Positions 33,881 through 45,053 of a DNA stretch of 64,000 nucleotides are shown piece by piece. The notes under the pieces are model-generated. The model had not been told where the DNA came from. It made no database searches and saw nothing but the letters and a program-made list of their open reading frames with translations. Source of the stretch: Catonia carolina (Eukaryota; Arthropoda; Insecta; Hemiptera; Achilidae); the NCBI GenBank assembly GCA_035578175.1, contig JAQMRL010000011.1:3607501-3671500 (forward strand). The letters run 5' to 3'. How positions within the stretch are numbered: position 1 is the stretch's first letter; each line of letters begins with the position of its first letter. Made by a program: the position numbers and the translations under genes.

Positions 33881-34655
33881 TGTAGCTCAGGGTTCAGTTC
33901 TAGACCCGTATTTTTACTCATTGTAAGAAGCAGAGTTACCAACAACTGAAGGGGTAGTGCAAGCTACATTCGCAGACGATAAGGCATTGGTTGCTAAAAG
34001 TGGAGATCCTATAGTTGCTTCAAACAAACTTCAGGAATGTTTAGATCAATTCCAACCATAGCTTAAAAAACGGAGAGTGAATATCAATACTGCAAAATCG
34101 CAGCATGTTACATTTACAATGCGGAAAAATACTTGTCCACCAGTAAAACTTGGAGGTGTTGATTTACCACAAAGTGAAGTTGTGAAGTACCGGGGCATGC
34201 ATCTTGACAGGCGGTTAACTTGGAAAACTCATGTAAGAATGAAGAGGAGTGAATTAAATTTAAAATACAAAAGGAAGTACTGGCTGATTGGTGGAAACTC
34301 TTCACTCTCTCTTGAGAATAAGTTGCTGCTTTACAAAATTTTACTTTAACCAGTTTGGTTGTACGGCGTTCAACTTTGGGGAACTACCAGCAGAAGTAAC
34401 ATAGAGGTAATTCAAAGGTTCCAGAATAAGGTTCTTCGGGCTATAACAAGGGCGCCATGGTTTCCAAGGAATGCAGAAATACAACATTATTGCAACCTTC
34501 CTGATGTAATGGACTAAGTCAGGCGTTTTATTAGAAAATATCAGACAAGACTTTAAAGTCACGAAAATGAATTAGCCATAAATCTTCTAAACAATGCAGA
34601 AGAAGTTAGGTGCCTGAAACGTTACCACGTTTTGGACTTGTCTGAAAGAGTTTAA
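33881..34655 (+). pseudogene. Jockey-type LINE reverse transcriptase remnant
   Basis: Starts inside RT at GVAQGSVLDPYFYSL (GxPQGS block). Then TFADDKALVAKSGDPIV (motif C, FADD), INTAKSQHVTFTMRKNTCPP, VVKYRGMHLDRRLTWKTHV (usually KYLG..LD.RLTW..H), LENKLLLYKILL-stop-PVW, LYGVQLWGTTSRSNIEVIQ, RFQNKVLRAITRAPWFPRN and finally RCLKRYHVLDLSERV-stop. One frame is kept almost throughout with about five stops. It is the same domain order as the LINE at 61454-62546 but a more diverged family. 5' truncated; motif A is missing. Confidence 0.9.
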
Positions 34656-34920
34656 ATGTACAAAAATTATAGTAAAAAGTATTCCATATTGTAAAATGAA
34701 AATATCTTTGTACATAGTAATTTTCTCTTTTAACACATGAGTAATTGATATAATGAGAGATACTCAGGGTAATGAGGCCTCAACTTGTGATTTGTAAATT
34801 CAAAAGATTTGTTTATAGTTTATTTTTAGAAAACTGATTGAAAAAAAATGGTAATTTAAAAAAATGTTTTTTTAAATCAAACCTTTTCATGCAGTGAAAG
34901 ATTTTCTTTTAGAACGAACC

Positions 34921-35103
34921 TAATTTTTTTTTTTTTTTTGGTTTAACGTCCGACTGTTTTGCAAATTGCTGCTAATGCAGACGGTGAAGGATGAAATGAA
35001 TTTTTTGTAACGTATGAAAAAATGCCATGCCCGAGTGGGATTCGAACCCAAGACCGCGTGATGAGAGGCGAGCACGTTACCAACATCGCCAACGCGGCCA
35101 GCA
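34921..35103 (-). mobile_element. tRNA-derived SINE
   Basis: On the minus strand: gcgttggcgatgttggtaac (A-box region), then gggttcgaatcccactcggg (B box and T-arm), a short body, and an end ggtttaac..(complement) beside a T17 run. The same ggtttaacgtccgact end lies at the centre of the palindrome at 9651-9861. A 66-codon plus-strand frame (MPEWDSNPRPRDERRAR..) is antisense tRNA-like sequence. Confidence 0.75.
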
Positions 35104-35630
35104 AAACGAACCTAAGATTTCATTTATTCACATAGCAAATAAAAGCATCCCATGCGGAATAATATTTACCAATATAATTATTATAGCAAATTATCGACGT
35201 TCATTTGAAATAAAATTGTCTAGTTAAAAGTGTTTAGAGTTAAGAATAAAGTAATAAAGGATTTTTAATAGTTTGTCATTTACGATGTATTATTACTCTT
35301 TTTTTTACTGTGCTATCCAATTTTTTCTGTTTTCGTTCATTTTATTTTCTAATTGTATCGAGTTGATTTAGAATAGGGGCGCCCATTAAGTAATCATAAA
35401 TTCTCCTTCCATTATTCTCAGTGTTTGTAATTCACGTGATAAAGTACTATTACGTTGTGTTATCTCTTTCCCTTTATTATTCTCATGTAATACTTGTCAT
35501 TAATGAAGTAAATCTAGTTCAACCCTGTTTCAATTGGTTGATAAGAAGTTTAGTCTGGGTACAATTATCTAAGTACATTATTGTAGTTCTATTCTGAATT
35601 AATTAATTATTAAATGCAATTATTTACTCT
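35104..35630. other. unassigned
   Basis: AT-rich; nothing recognised. Confidence 0.4.
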
Positions 35631-35750
35631 GACCGCCTCCGTGGCGTAGAGACTAGCGCGGCTAGCCTTCAAAGCGAAATGTCCCGGGTTCGATACCCTG
35701 CCAGGGTCTGAAAATTTAACACGTTAAAATTCATCGTTACAGTACCAAAA
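35631..35750 (+). mobile_element. tRNA-derived SINE family D, copy 1
   Basis: gaccgcctccgtggcgtag (A-box region), then cccgggttcgataccctg (B box) and ccagggtctgaaaattt, continuing to aaaacccac. The same order is found at 60429-60535. A GACC/GGTC pair could form part of an acceptor stem, but the anticodon arm does not close, so it is a SINE rather than a tRNA gene. Confidence 0.7.
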
Positions 35751-35984
35751 CCCACATTATTCACTAATGACAAGCTGTTTATGCGACTTTAAACAAACTA
35801 AAAAATATAATTTACTTTACTTTTTTTGAAGTTACAAAACAAAAATATTCTGAACCTTTTAATCATAAATATTAAATCAATTAATTTACATTAGTGTTTT
35901 TTTTAGGCAACTGAAAATAACTAAGCCGGTAAATTTAGTTTGTTAAGAAAAATACTAATAAAAGTACAGTTAAACTATAAATAA

Positions 35985-36449
35985 AGCCTAGTTTACACGG
36001 GTCGAGTATTTAGTAGGTAACTGTCCGCACATGTAACGTAGATAGCTAAACCTTAACGAACTAGAGACTGCAGATGAAGGCGGAGTATAGTGACCTAGAT
36101 CACAGCACTGAGCCAATTGACTTTCGTTAATCGTATCCTACGTTGTCATGTTGTGATCTCGCTGTGAATGACAGCCTTACAAAATGTCAGCTGGAGTTCG
36201 GTGGACCAGAGTGTGACTTAGTGAAGGGGCAACCTCACACCCGACTTTGGTTGTTATTGGCTAGATCTCTTCTGCAGTCTTTACGTTGGGGTATAATTTA
36301 GTGCATTGCCATGGCTTCACGAAGGCGGGACCTCGTTCGTAAAGTACGTGCGTAGTGGTGGAGGTAAGATACTAACCTGCCACTCGACCATTCTACTCGA
36401 CTACAACTAAACTACTTTACTAAAATATTCGACCCGTGTAAACTAGGCT
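35985..36449. mobile_element. Harbinger-like MITE with TAA target duplication
   Basis: A 465-bp element with inverted ends AGCCTAGTTTACACGGGTCG on both strands, followed by (A/G)TATTT(T)AGTA. Flanks are TAA at 35982-35984 and 36450-36452, the TWA target of PIF/Harbinger elements. The interior is more GC-rich than the surroundings and has no open frame, so it is non-autonomous. The near-identical termini suggest a fairly recent insertion. Confidence 0.85.
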
Positions 36450-36725
36450 TAAGAGTAAATTACATTTAAGTCATGTGTATAATATGTTACTAAAACTAAT
36501 GATTAGCTATAAATAATATTAAGCTACTTTTAATAAGTGATGTATTTATATGTATATTTACCCAAGTTAGTAAATTAACAATAGGGTTAAGTTAGAGATT
36601 TAAAAAATTAATATATTTATGGAACATTGTATAAGTGACATTAGAAAATAAGTTCTATTGTAGCACCAGTGGGTGACTGCATAATTATAAAACTGGGGGA
36701 GAAATATTGTCGCTAAAGAAAAACT

Positions 36726-37117
36726 TTGCCCATAACAGACAGGTGGAGTGTCAAATTATTTACACTCAATCTGTTCGTTGCAGGGCTAAAACAAATAGTT
36801 CTGTTTCTTATCACATGGTGAGCCAGTTGAATGACTGAATCATTTAAGAACAGAAGAGGTAGAGGTGTAAAAGACACTAATCAGAGTTATCTTCTCTGAA
36901 AGTAATGAATTTCATTATACAGCCAGACCCTGTGGTGAACGAAGTGAAGGTGTCATTTGCAGAGTGGAAAATATGTGCTTTTCAGAGGGCCCGGCATGCT
37001 GATAAGCGTACTTTTCTACTCAGTGAGGAAGGCAATGGTAAACCACCTCACTCCTCGTTTTACTTAGTAAAACCTCTACAGGTTCAAACCAGCCTTTTGG
37101 CTGATGACCTAAACAAC
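36726..37117 (+). mobile_element. family A retroposon, copy 11 (reference copy)
   Basis: 392 bp, flanked on both sides by aaagaaaaact (36715-36725 and 37118-37128), an 11-bp target duplication. The sense strand starts TTGCCCATAACAGACAGGTG and ends GCTGATGACCTAAACAAC. An 80-codon frame starts at 36905 (MNFIIQPDPVVNEVKVSF). Compared with the frame of copy 7 I count 3 silent and 7 replacement differences, close to a neutral expectation, so the frame is probably not translated under selection. Confidence 0.92.
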
Positions 37118-37199
37118 AAAGAAAAACTGTTCGTTAGTTTTGAATAACTAGTTACAGTAAATCTACAAGAAAAAATTAATTAATTAATTAAAAAAAATT

Positions 37200-37480
37200 A
37201 GTCTTAGCAAGGTTCTTAAAACTTTTATTTGTAGCTAAAAATATGCATTTTAGGGTAAAAATGTGTACAATCAGTCGTGGGACATTAAAAATCTACAACT
37301 TTTATTTAAAGCTGTTATTTCTGCAGAGTTTAATTTAGCGTCAATTAGTGATTTTTCATAGTTTGCTTATCAAAGTCCAACAGAGATTGATTTTCATTTA
37401 GCGTTATTCACTCGTAATTAAAGTTAGATTATGTTTTTTTATTATTTACGTTAGCAAGATAAAACTCGTTTTAGTTTTTA
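37200..37480 (-). mobile_element. family C fragment, copy 8
   Basis: Shares tatgcattttagggtaaaaatg, ctacaacttttatttaaagc and tttaatttagcgtcaattagtg blocks, then ttagcaagataaaactcg. Diverged, with both ends missing. Confidence 0.65.
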
Positions 37481-38611
37481 GTTTCTTTTGTAACAGCACG
37501 TTTTATCACAAAACCTTATCTCTATTTTTTTATTACGATTTTATTTTGATAAAATATTCCTAATACATACTGAAAATAGAGAGCTATCATTTTTGATCAC
37601 AAGAAACGAATGTTTACTTATGTATTTTTTTACATTGAGAACCGTGAGATTAAGTTCATAATGACATATTTTAGGAAACATTAGTCGTCGTTCTAGATGA
37701 TTGAAACTTTTTAAATATATAAAGTACTGCGTTGTCTATTTGCATATGATTTAAAATTTCAATGAGATTACGCTTTAAACAACAACAGAAGAAACCATTA
37801 TCCTATAAATTTTTTACACCAATTTGGGTAATTGTAAATAATTTTTGGAATGACTAACTTTTATACATTAAAATTGACTAGAAATAAATGCATACCATAT
37901 CGTGTAATTACACACGTTCCATTGAGATATAAACCGGAAATTACGGATGGTGAGATTTAGTTCTATTTCCGGAGTGATTCATATCTGCGTCACCATTAAG
38001 CTAAATGATTCTGTAGTACAATAGCAGTACCTAATCCAGTATGAGTAAAACAGATCACGGAGATTTTATGTGCTTAACTTACTCATTCGAATTTAGTTAT
38101 GTGGATAGAAGTATGACGAATTAATTTCTCAGTACACCAATAAAGTACTAAAGTCGTTAAAAGTAGATCAAAATTTCAAGAGACGGTAAAGGTAATTTCC
38201 AGTAAAGTTAAATTTCTATGATAAGCTAACTTAAAATTACAAAAGAAATGTAGCCATTGTCAGCATTTCATTTTTTGTATTTTTAAAAGTCTATGAACTG
38301 CCAGTTTTTCTATGAAATCGTTCGTAGATTTGATTATAACAATGACGCATGAAATTGGTAAGTCGCTGTGCGAGACTTCGTTTAGTACGTACCAAGAGTA
38401 GTTTGTAATAATTTTCATAATTTTTGATTGGGTATATTACAAGGAAGATAAATCTTTGCGAGCTGTGCAATCATAAATTTGATAAGCACATGTGCTGATG
38501 GGTTTGAGGAAAATTTTAAAGTCGGAAATTTTTGATTTGTTTATCAAAATAATTTTTTTATTACGTAATACAGTCTTGCTATTTTCACGTCAACTTACCT
38601 TTAATTAACTT
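37481..38611. other. unassigned
   Basis: AT-rich 1.1 kb; nothing recognised. Confidence 0.4.
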
Positions 38612-39030
38612 TTTAGTTAAGTTGATTTATAGTGATTATAGCGTACTTTTTTATTTCTAATGTGTGTACGTTGCAATCTGTTCAATTGAAAACAATAAGC
38701 AACCCCATAACCCAATGAGATGATTAGTTAAGTTGATTTAGTGATTATAGCGTACTTTTTTATTTCTAATGTGTGTACGTTGCAATCTGTTCAATTGAGA
38801 ACAATAAGCAACCCCATAACCCAATGAGATGAGGGTGATGTGTATGGCGTGTAAATGAGGGGTAGTGTTGTACAGACCCAGGCCGGCAGTTCCTGAGAGA
38901 GTTTAGTTAATTGAACCACTGTCTAGTCAAATTCGTATGAAAGTACCTTTGCTAGGATTTGAACCAGGAACTTTCGTCTCCGAAAATCAGCTGACTGAAG
39001 GCGACGACTTTACCTCGAGACCAACCCGTT
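38612..39030 (-). mobile_element. SINE family B, copy 3, with tandem-duplicated tail
   Basis: The main copy runs 38750-39026 with the head at right (ggatttgaaccaggaac). The ~110-bp segment containing the SINE 3' end plus flanking tagttaagttgattta is present twice in tandem (from about 38612 and 38722). The duplication therefore happened after insertion. Confidence 0.8.
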
Positions 39031-39051
39031 GGGTTTATAGTCTACGTAATA

Positions 39052-39317
39052 CTTTTTTATCCGTAATGTGTGTACGTTGCAATCTGTTCAATGCAGAACA
39101 CTAAGCAACCCCATGACCCAATGAAATGAGGATGAAGTGTATGACGTGTAAATGAGGTGGTCTTGTACAGACCCAGGTTGACCATTCCTGAGAGAGTATG
39201 GTTAATTGAACCCCAACCATCAAAGTACACCGGTAATCTCTCTCTAGTATTCAAATGCTTATAAAAGTAACCTTTACTAGGATTTGAACCAGGAACCGTT
39301 GTCTCCGAACAACCGAA
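39052..39317 (-). mobile_element. SINE family B, copy 4
   Basis: The body and tail are intact with the family frame open (LNTRERLPVYFDGWGSINHT). The tRNA-like head is truncated after gtctccgaa, where Tigger-like terminal sequence begins. Confidence 0.8.
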
Positions 39318-39376
39318 TTTTGGGTTATCCGAACCGAGCACGGTCCCATCAAATTCGGTTGAACGGGAGTTTCATG
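39318..39376. mobile_element. Tigger-like terminal remnant
   Basis: Contains gttatccgaaccgagc and cggtcccatcaaattcgg and ends gaacgggagtttcatg before TA. The order (TTATCCGAAC, GGTCCCA, then a GAAC-containing end next to TA) parallels the right end of the element at 24135-25145. No partner end found. Confidence 0.4.
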
Positions 39377-40955
39377 TACAGGTTTAACGGAACGGCTGTT
39401 TTATGATTTTGTAGTAATTTTAATTGCCACTCCTGTAAGCTTTTTTTAAACACATTTTTATTGAAAATTTCTAAATATATCTTATTACAATATTAGGCTA
39501 TATGTTATTACAATATTTTACCAATTTCTAAATACAACGCTAAAGGTTCTAAAACTTGAATTACTTGCTGGAGCTTGCAGTCATCACGACATTCCTACAA
39601 TTGACCAAGAAGATCCCTTAGCCAGAGGGGTTTTACACGTCTGTGCTGAATACCCGGTAACGCCTTAGTGTACATGTTTTGTATAAATGTTGCCATTTAA
39701 TTCACATTTGTCTTACATCGTCTTGTACAATCTTTGTCTAGTTAATCTAGACAACGTCTTTGTATAGTTGTTTGACCCGTAAGTCAAACAATATTTTCTT
39801 TAATGTTTATAGAAGTTTTTGAACGCGTACTTTTGAGTATACTTCATTCCTCCGTATAGAATACTCAAAGACGCATACACAAACATAATGCAAACTAAAT
39901 ATAAATTTATACTATGAAAATATTAACTGTTATCTTTTTTTTCAATTGGTACCTGTCAATTTAGACCAATACAAGTGGCTTTCAATATCTTCGAAAACGA
40001 TTTCTGGCCATCCGTTCTTCTGCTTTTGTTCTTCTTGGAAACCTGCAAATATCAAATATATTTTATATAAAATTTTAAATGTGATGTGTTTTTATCATTT
40101 AAATTTATTTGACTTCTTTTCTGACTATCCTAAACCATTTATCAGATTGTGACATATTTTTTTTAGCTGACATAAATATTGTAGTGTTTTAAAATTTCAT
40201 TTTTAATTACTTCAAATAAAATTGTAATAAGTTTCTACTACAAAATATTTAATCTTTCACGAAATTTTAAGTAATTTAAATTGTTAAACCGCAATAATTT
40301 TGTAAAAATATATAATATAGATATTATTTGTTAGGGAATGTACAAACCAAACCGTTGTAATTAGCCTGAATTGACACATGTCACACCTTAATTAACAGAG
40401 ACAGTTATTACAGATTACTAATACAACCACGTCAAGCCACTTGTAATAATATTACCCTGATTATTATCTGTTACATACGTGTTGTATACACCTTCAAAGC
40501 TAATGTTGCGCAATTAGTCTGCTGCACAAAGCAGTAGTAATAATAATAACAATATTAGCTACAACATGTTGATGTGGATTGTAAGGGCCAAGACAGTTTC
40601 TAAGAAGATTCGGATTTTTCAAACAATTATATTTTTAAAAATGTCACTGCTGTTTCGTATTATTTCAGTATTTTCTCTATTTTGGAAAAAAATTATTTAT
40701 ATTGTGACGTTTATTGCGGGCCCTTTCAGAAAATATCGAAACCAGATAATTTATTTTTACTTACAACCGATATCAATTGTACATAAACTACCCGGCACGA
40801 AGAAACTGTTTCAATTTTCAACGTGTTGTGGACAATAGTTTTTGATTTACTTCATCACTATTCAATCAACACTGACCAACCAGAAATAGATCAGCCACTT
40901 TTTGTAGAAAACAATCATAGAATTTTTTAAAAATATAAAGAACATAATAGACTAA
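39377..40955. other. unassigned
   Basis: AT-rich. A 48-codon open stretch at 39522-39668 contains LELLAGACSHHDIPTIDQED, which looks less biased than chance frames but has no start and no family I recognise. A 90-codon frame at 40566-40838 looks like chance. Confidence 0.35.
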
Positions 40956-41224
40956 TCTATACTAATATTATAAAGACAAAGCGTGTTTTTTTGTGCAGGC
41001 TAATTTCCAAAACTACTGAACAGATTTTCATGAAATTTTGACAGCATATTCGCATTTTACGTATTATTGTTGAAGTTGATGAAGGGGTTTGATGGAGTTG
41101 AGAGACGTACGCGGGGGAAATTATCAAAACGTTGTGTTGTGTGTGTGTGTGTGTTTGCGCGCGCGCGTTGGCGTATGCAGTAGATCTACCTGCTACACAA
41201 TTTCTGTTATTTATTTTTAAAAAA
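40956..41224 (+). mobile_element. non-autonomous Helitron, 5' part
   Basis: Starts TCTATACTAATATTATAAAG after an A and follows the Helitron at 45054-45371 (ctactgaacagattttcatg, attttgacagcatattcg, the GC/GT run, gctacacaatttctgttat). It is cut at 41224 by a family C element; the hairpin/CTAG end is missing. Contains a (GT)n(GC)n run near 41141-41166. Confidence 0.75.
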
Positions 41225-41990
41225 TCTGGTGTGAACACTCACACGTCTTTCTCTTGCAAATGCAAATAATGAAAAATATAACCTAACATAAGTAAATTAA
41301 TACATTAGAAATAAACAAAAAAACCATTATCTTATTTCAATCATGAGTGAATGATGCAAAATGAAAATCAACCATAGTTTGGCTTAATAATTTAGCGTGA
41401 AAGACCTTTCTTTCACGCTAAATTAGGCGCTTTAGAGAAAAATGCTTAAAAGTTGTAGATCTTTTAATATTCTACTGGTTTTATTATATACAGTTTTGTC
41501 GTGAAATGCATACTAAGGGCGAAATCTTTAAAAATCCATTTTTTACAAAATGTTTGGAAAAAACAAAAAAATCACAAATTACCGCTGAATGAAGCAAAGA
41601 AATGTATAAAATAAGTTGTAGATTTTTAAATTATCTACAACTTTTACCATGTAAACGTTGCCCTAAAATGTCTGTCTTTTGCCCTAAAATGCGTATTAAG
41701 GCCGCAATCGTAAGAAATCCATTTTTTCTACGAGAGAACAGCCTTCCCAAGAATTTCACCAGACATGGCACCTACCTTATCTTGTACAGCATAAAAATTT
41801 ATTATATGAGGCCAATTTTGATGAAAATGTTCGTGTTGTGTTCGGTAGTAGTATCTAACTTAAGTTTCAACTTCGTACGATGTTCTGTACTTAAGATATT
41901 TTGTTCACACACAGACCATTCGATTTTGAAAAATCGACATGAAAACAATACTTTCCTTCCTTATTATATTCATATAGGCAAGAGAAAGTA
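41225..41990 (+). mobile_element. family C element, copy 3
   Basis: Starts tctggtgtgaacactcacac and ends with a tatattcatataggcaagag hairpin region and aaagtaaaaa. An internal ~100-bp part around the gtagtttattcg block is deleted. A 129-codon plus-strand frame (41602-41991) runs through it but is not kept in other copies. Confidence 0.8.
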
Positions 41991-42803
41991 AAAACAAAGA
42001 TGATAATCTGGCAAGGAGTAGTAAACAAATAAGCGTATTGTGTTTATTCACAAACGATCTAATTATTTATTTAATTGAGCACGGAAGAAGAAACGGAACA
42101 AATTTTTGTACCCTAGAACAAGTATTTACCTTTTTAAAAATATATCTGAACTTTTAAGAGCTTAGTTTTATCCTCTCTTTTATATTCGGAGAGATTTTGG
42201 GTTGTTAATACGTATAAAGTATTCTGACTTTTTAATACTGTAGAACTTATTCTTACACACTGCACACACAAATGTCATAGTTTGACTTAAAAGTAAGCTG
42301 TGTTTTTATTTATGATTTTTAGTACATTTTAATGTAGGTTAACCCACAATATTTCCCGAAGTAGGCTTATTTTTGTTATCATATTTATATTGTTGTGCCA
42401 GCGGCATTTATCTTGTAAATCATACGGGACCAAAAACTCCGTTTTTATAAATCTTTAGGGACTTTCTACTGATTCTTTATCATGTATAAGGGTGATTCAA
42501 CCCTTCATGTTATTTCTTATGACGTCAATAACAAAACGATACCACCCCACATAACAGTCAACATTCTAGCCGGTTTTTTCTTACGTAGACTTTGCAATAA
42601 AAATTCAAATTTAATGGTTCCTTCTCTTTGCTTTTTCTTTATTTTTATCACTATTTTATTACTGTATAGATAAATTTTTTGTTTAAATAAATTCGGTGAC
42701 ATACTGTCATCAAAGTTACTGGTACTTTACAAAGATCTTTAATTTTTTTACTTTTATGAACATTGAAAATTATTGCGTACTATTTTCATACGCTTAAATT
42801 TTT
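41991..42803. other. unassigned
   Basis: AT-rich; no feature recognised. Confidence 0.4.
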
Positions 42804-43163
42804 TCTAGTCGTTTCAGGCTACAAAAAATAGTTTTGTTTCTTATCATGTGGTCAGCCAATTATATAACTAAAGTATTTAAGAACAGAAGAGGTAGAGGTG
42901 TAAATGACACTAGTCAGAGTTATCTCCTGTGAAAGTAATGAATTTTATTACACAGCTAGACCCTGCGGTGAATGAAGTGAAGGTGTCATTTTCAGAGTGC
43001 AGAGTAGCCGAGTAATGCTTTTCGGAGGGCCTGGCATGCTGATAAGCATAAGCTACTCTTGTACTCAATGAGGAAGGCAAATGTAAACCACCTCACTCCT
43101 CGTTTTACTTAGTAAAACTTCTAGAGGTTCAAACTAGCCTTTCAGCTGTTGACCTAAACAATA
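42804..43163 (+). mobile_element. family A retroposon, copy 12
   Basis: Missing the first ~45 bp; 3' end cagctgttgacctaaacaat present. The sense frame MNFITQLDPAVNEVKVSF closes after ~28 codons. Confidence 0.85.
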
Positions 43164-43204
43164 ATCGTTTTAACTATGCTCTGTTTTACCTACCCAGAGC
43201 TCTT

Positions 43205-43600
43205 TATTGAACGATTTTAATTATCTTCTCCTGCGTTTCAAGGATTTGGCATCTCAAAACAGGTAGAGCCTGTTCCGAAACTCAAATTTTCCCATCTCTT
43301 TCTCGGGCGACCTCGTTTTCTCTTTCCCTCTGGTTTATAGCCTAGTGTTCGCTTAGGTATCCTATCCTCCCTCATTATGCTCACATACTCCAACCACTGA
43401 ATTTTATTTTTAGATACCCTGTCGTTTATAGAGAATATGTTGAGTTCTTTCCTTATCTCGGTGTTCCGGTAACGATCCTTTCTACTACACCGATGCGTAT
43501 GCCGAAGAAATTTCATTTCAGATGCTTGCAATCTACTCTCCTTTCACTTTGATAACACATAAGTTTCACTGCCATAGATTAAGGTCGGCACTGCTACTGT
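43205..43600 (-). pseudogene. LINE C-terminal region, PNP-ending family
   Basis: The minus strand reads VAVPTLIYGSETYVLSK, stop, then RLQASEMKFLRHTHRCSRKD, NTEIRKELNIFSINDRVSKN, KIQWLEYVSIMREDRIPKRT, LGYKPEGKRKRGRPRKRWEN and ends FEMPNP-stop. One frame is nearly intact for ~130 codons. It is the post-RT region of a non-LTR polymerase, the best-preserved member of this family in the window. The copy is cut upstream of the YGSE block, so RT itself is absent. Confidence 0.88.
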
Positions 43601-43660
43601 TTCGATAATTCATTATTATTTTTATTGTTTTTGTTATTGTTTTATTATTGTTACGATTTT

Positions 43661-43664
<4 letters not shown>

Positions 43665-43719
<55 letters not shown>
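43665..43719. repeat. (TA)n microsatellite
   Basis: About 27 uninterrupted TA units. Confidence 0.95.
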
Positions 43720-43723
<4 letters not shown>

Positions 43724-44144
43724 CGAAATGTGTGTCTCAAGACCATTTCATTCATTTTAATCTTTTATAGTCAAGCTCTAGATTGATTTATGATCTTCAA
43801 CTTGGTTTAATTTTTGGCATCATCATCATGTAAATATTAGACAACTTTTATTAGACTATGATGTATGCATTTAACTTGTAGTCTTCCCCGATATGTCTCT
43901 CCTACGAATGTATTTTTTATTAAGCTTTCATGTGGCAAAACATCTAAGAGTTTTATTGATTTAATTTTTACATTTTTGTAGCTGATTTTACAGTTTCTTT
44001 TCTTAAAATTTTCTTTTAGTTATTGTAGAACTTCTCTATAGAACCTAAAAAGAATTGTAGTGACAAAGTTTTAGGTGTCGTTTGCCGAAAATTCTTACTT
44101 ATGCATAAAAGTTTACAACAGTAGGTCTACAATGAGTATAAATC
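43720..44144. other. unassigned
   Basis: No feature recognised. Confidence 0.4.
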
Positions 44145-44265
44145 TTCATCTTCTGCCTTTCAAGGACTAGGCATCTCTGCCTGTTTCGAACCTCTCAAAT
44201 TTGCCCATCTCTTTCTTTGGCGTCTTCGTTTTCTCCTGCCCTCGGTCCTCTCCTCACTCGTCATT
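44145..44265 (-). pseudogene. LINE 3' terminal remnant, PNP-ending family
   Basis: Reads RTEGRRKRRRQRKRWANLRG, SKQAEMPSP-stop and then an AGAAGATGAAG tail. This matches the end of the copy at 43205-43600; only ~35 codons remain. Confidence 0.65.
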
Positions 44266-45053
44266 TCTGTTGGAGAGTGCTGAGGAAATAAAAATACTCA
44301 AGGTCGACAAAAACCAGTGAAGATGGTCAACGGCTCCAAAGGCGGACATGGAAGACTTTTCTAACGGCGGAGGAGGCGCAAGAGCCTAGAATGGCATCTC
44401 GAAGGAACTGTCCTGCAGGCTCATATGCAGTGATGTGGCAATCCCACTAATGAGCTTAATCTGTGCAGCGCTCGTAACGCGGCCAGAGGATTTTCTTAAA
44501 TACTGCCAACCTCATGAGTATAAATCTAGTAAGTGTTCAATCATAACGGTTATCTGAATTTCCCCATTCTTTTAAATTTTTTCTTTTTTTAAAAAAAGGT
44601 TATGTACGAATTTATTTTTTGACTCAGCAATTGAGTTATGAAACTTCAGTTTGTATTTTTTGTCGCTAGTATTCTTAAGTTTGACATTAAATTTTTTGAA
44701 AACATTTGATTGTTAAGATAAATGTGTGCGAGGTTCTTCCTTGAGCTATTAATAGTGTAGTTAAATATCAGTCAATCAGTTATTTAATGTCAATGTTTCC
44801 ATTATATGTTACATATTTTTCTATTACTGTAAATCTACGATCTGATGGCTTTTGATTCTGATGATTTTAAAGTCGTGTTTGGTACAGGTTCAAAATTTCT
44901 GTATTACTTTGTGTACTATGGAAGTGGGAGTCTCCGTTTATTATGGTATAGGGTATGTACGAAGACGAGCCTGTGCTGTTATATGTGAATTGGTCATTTC
45001 AGATAACCCATAAGTCAAAAAACTAAATCTTCGAAAAATTAAAGAACTTGTAA
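44266..45053. other. unassigned; GC-richer block at its start
   Basis: 44266-44500 is less AT-rich than its surroundings (for example gctcatatgcagtgatgtgg, gcgctcgtaacgcggcc) and may be upstream LINE or other element sequence. I could not read a protein in it. The rest is AT-rich. Confidence 0.35.

Noticed and set aside
35027..35227. 66-codon frame MPEWDSNPRPRDERRAR..
   Set aside because: Antisense translation of the tRNA-like head of a SINE.
40566..40838. 90-codon plus-strand frame
   Set aside because: Hydrophobic, AT-driven composition, no motif or neighbouring exon signals.
41602..41991. 129-codon plus-strand frame
   Set aside because: Lies wholly in family C copy 3; other C copies have stops in this frame.
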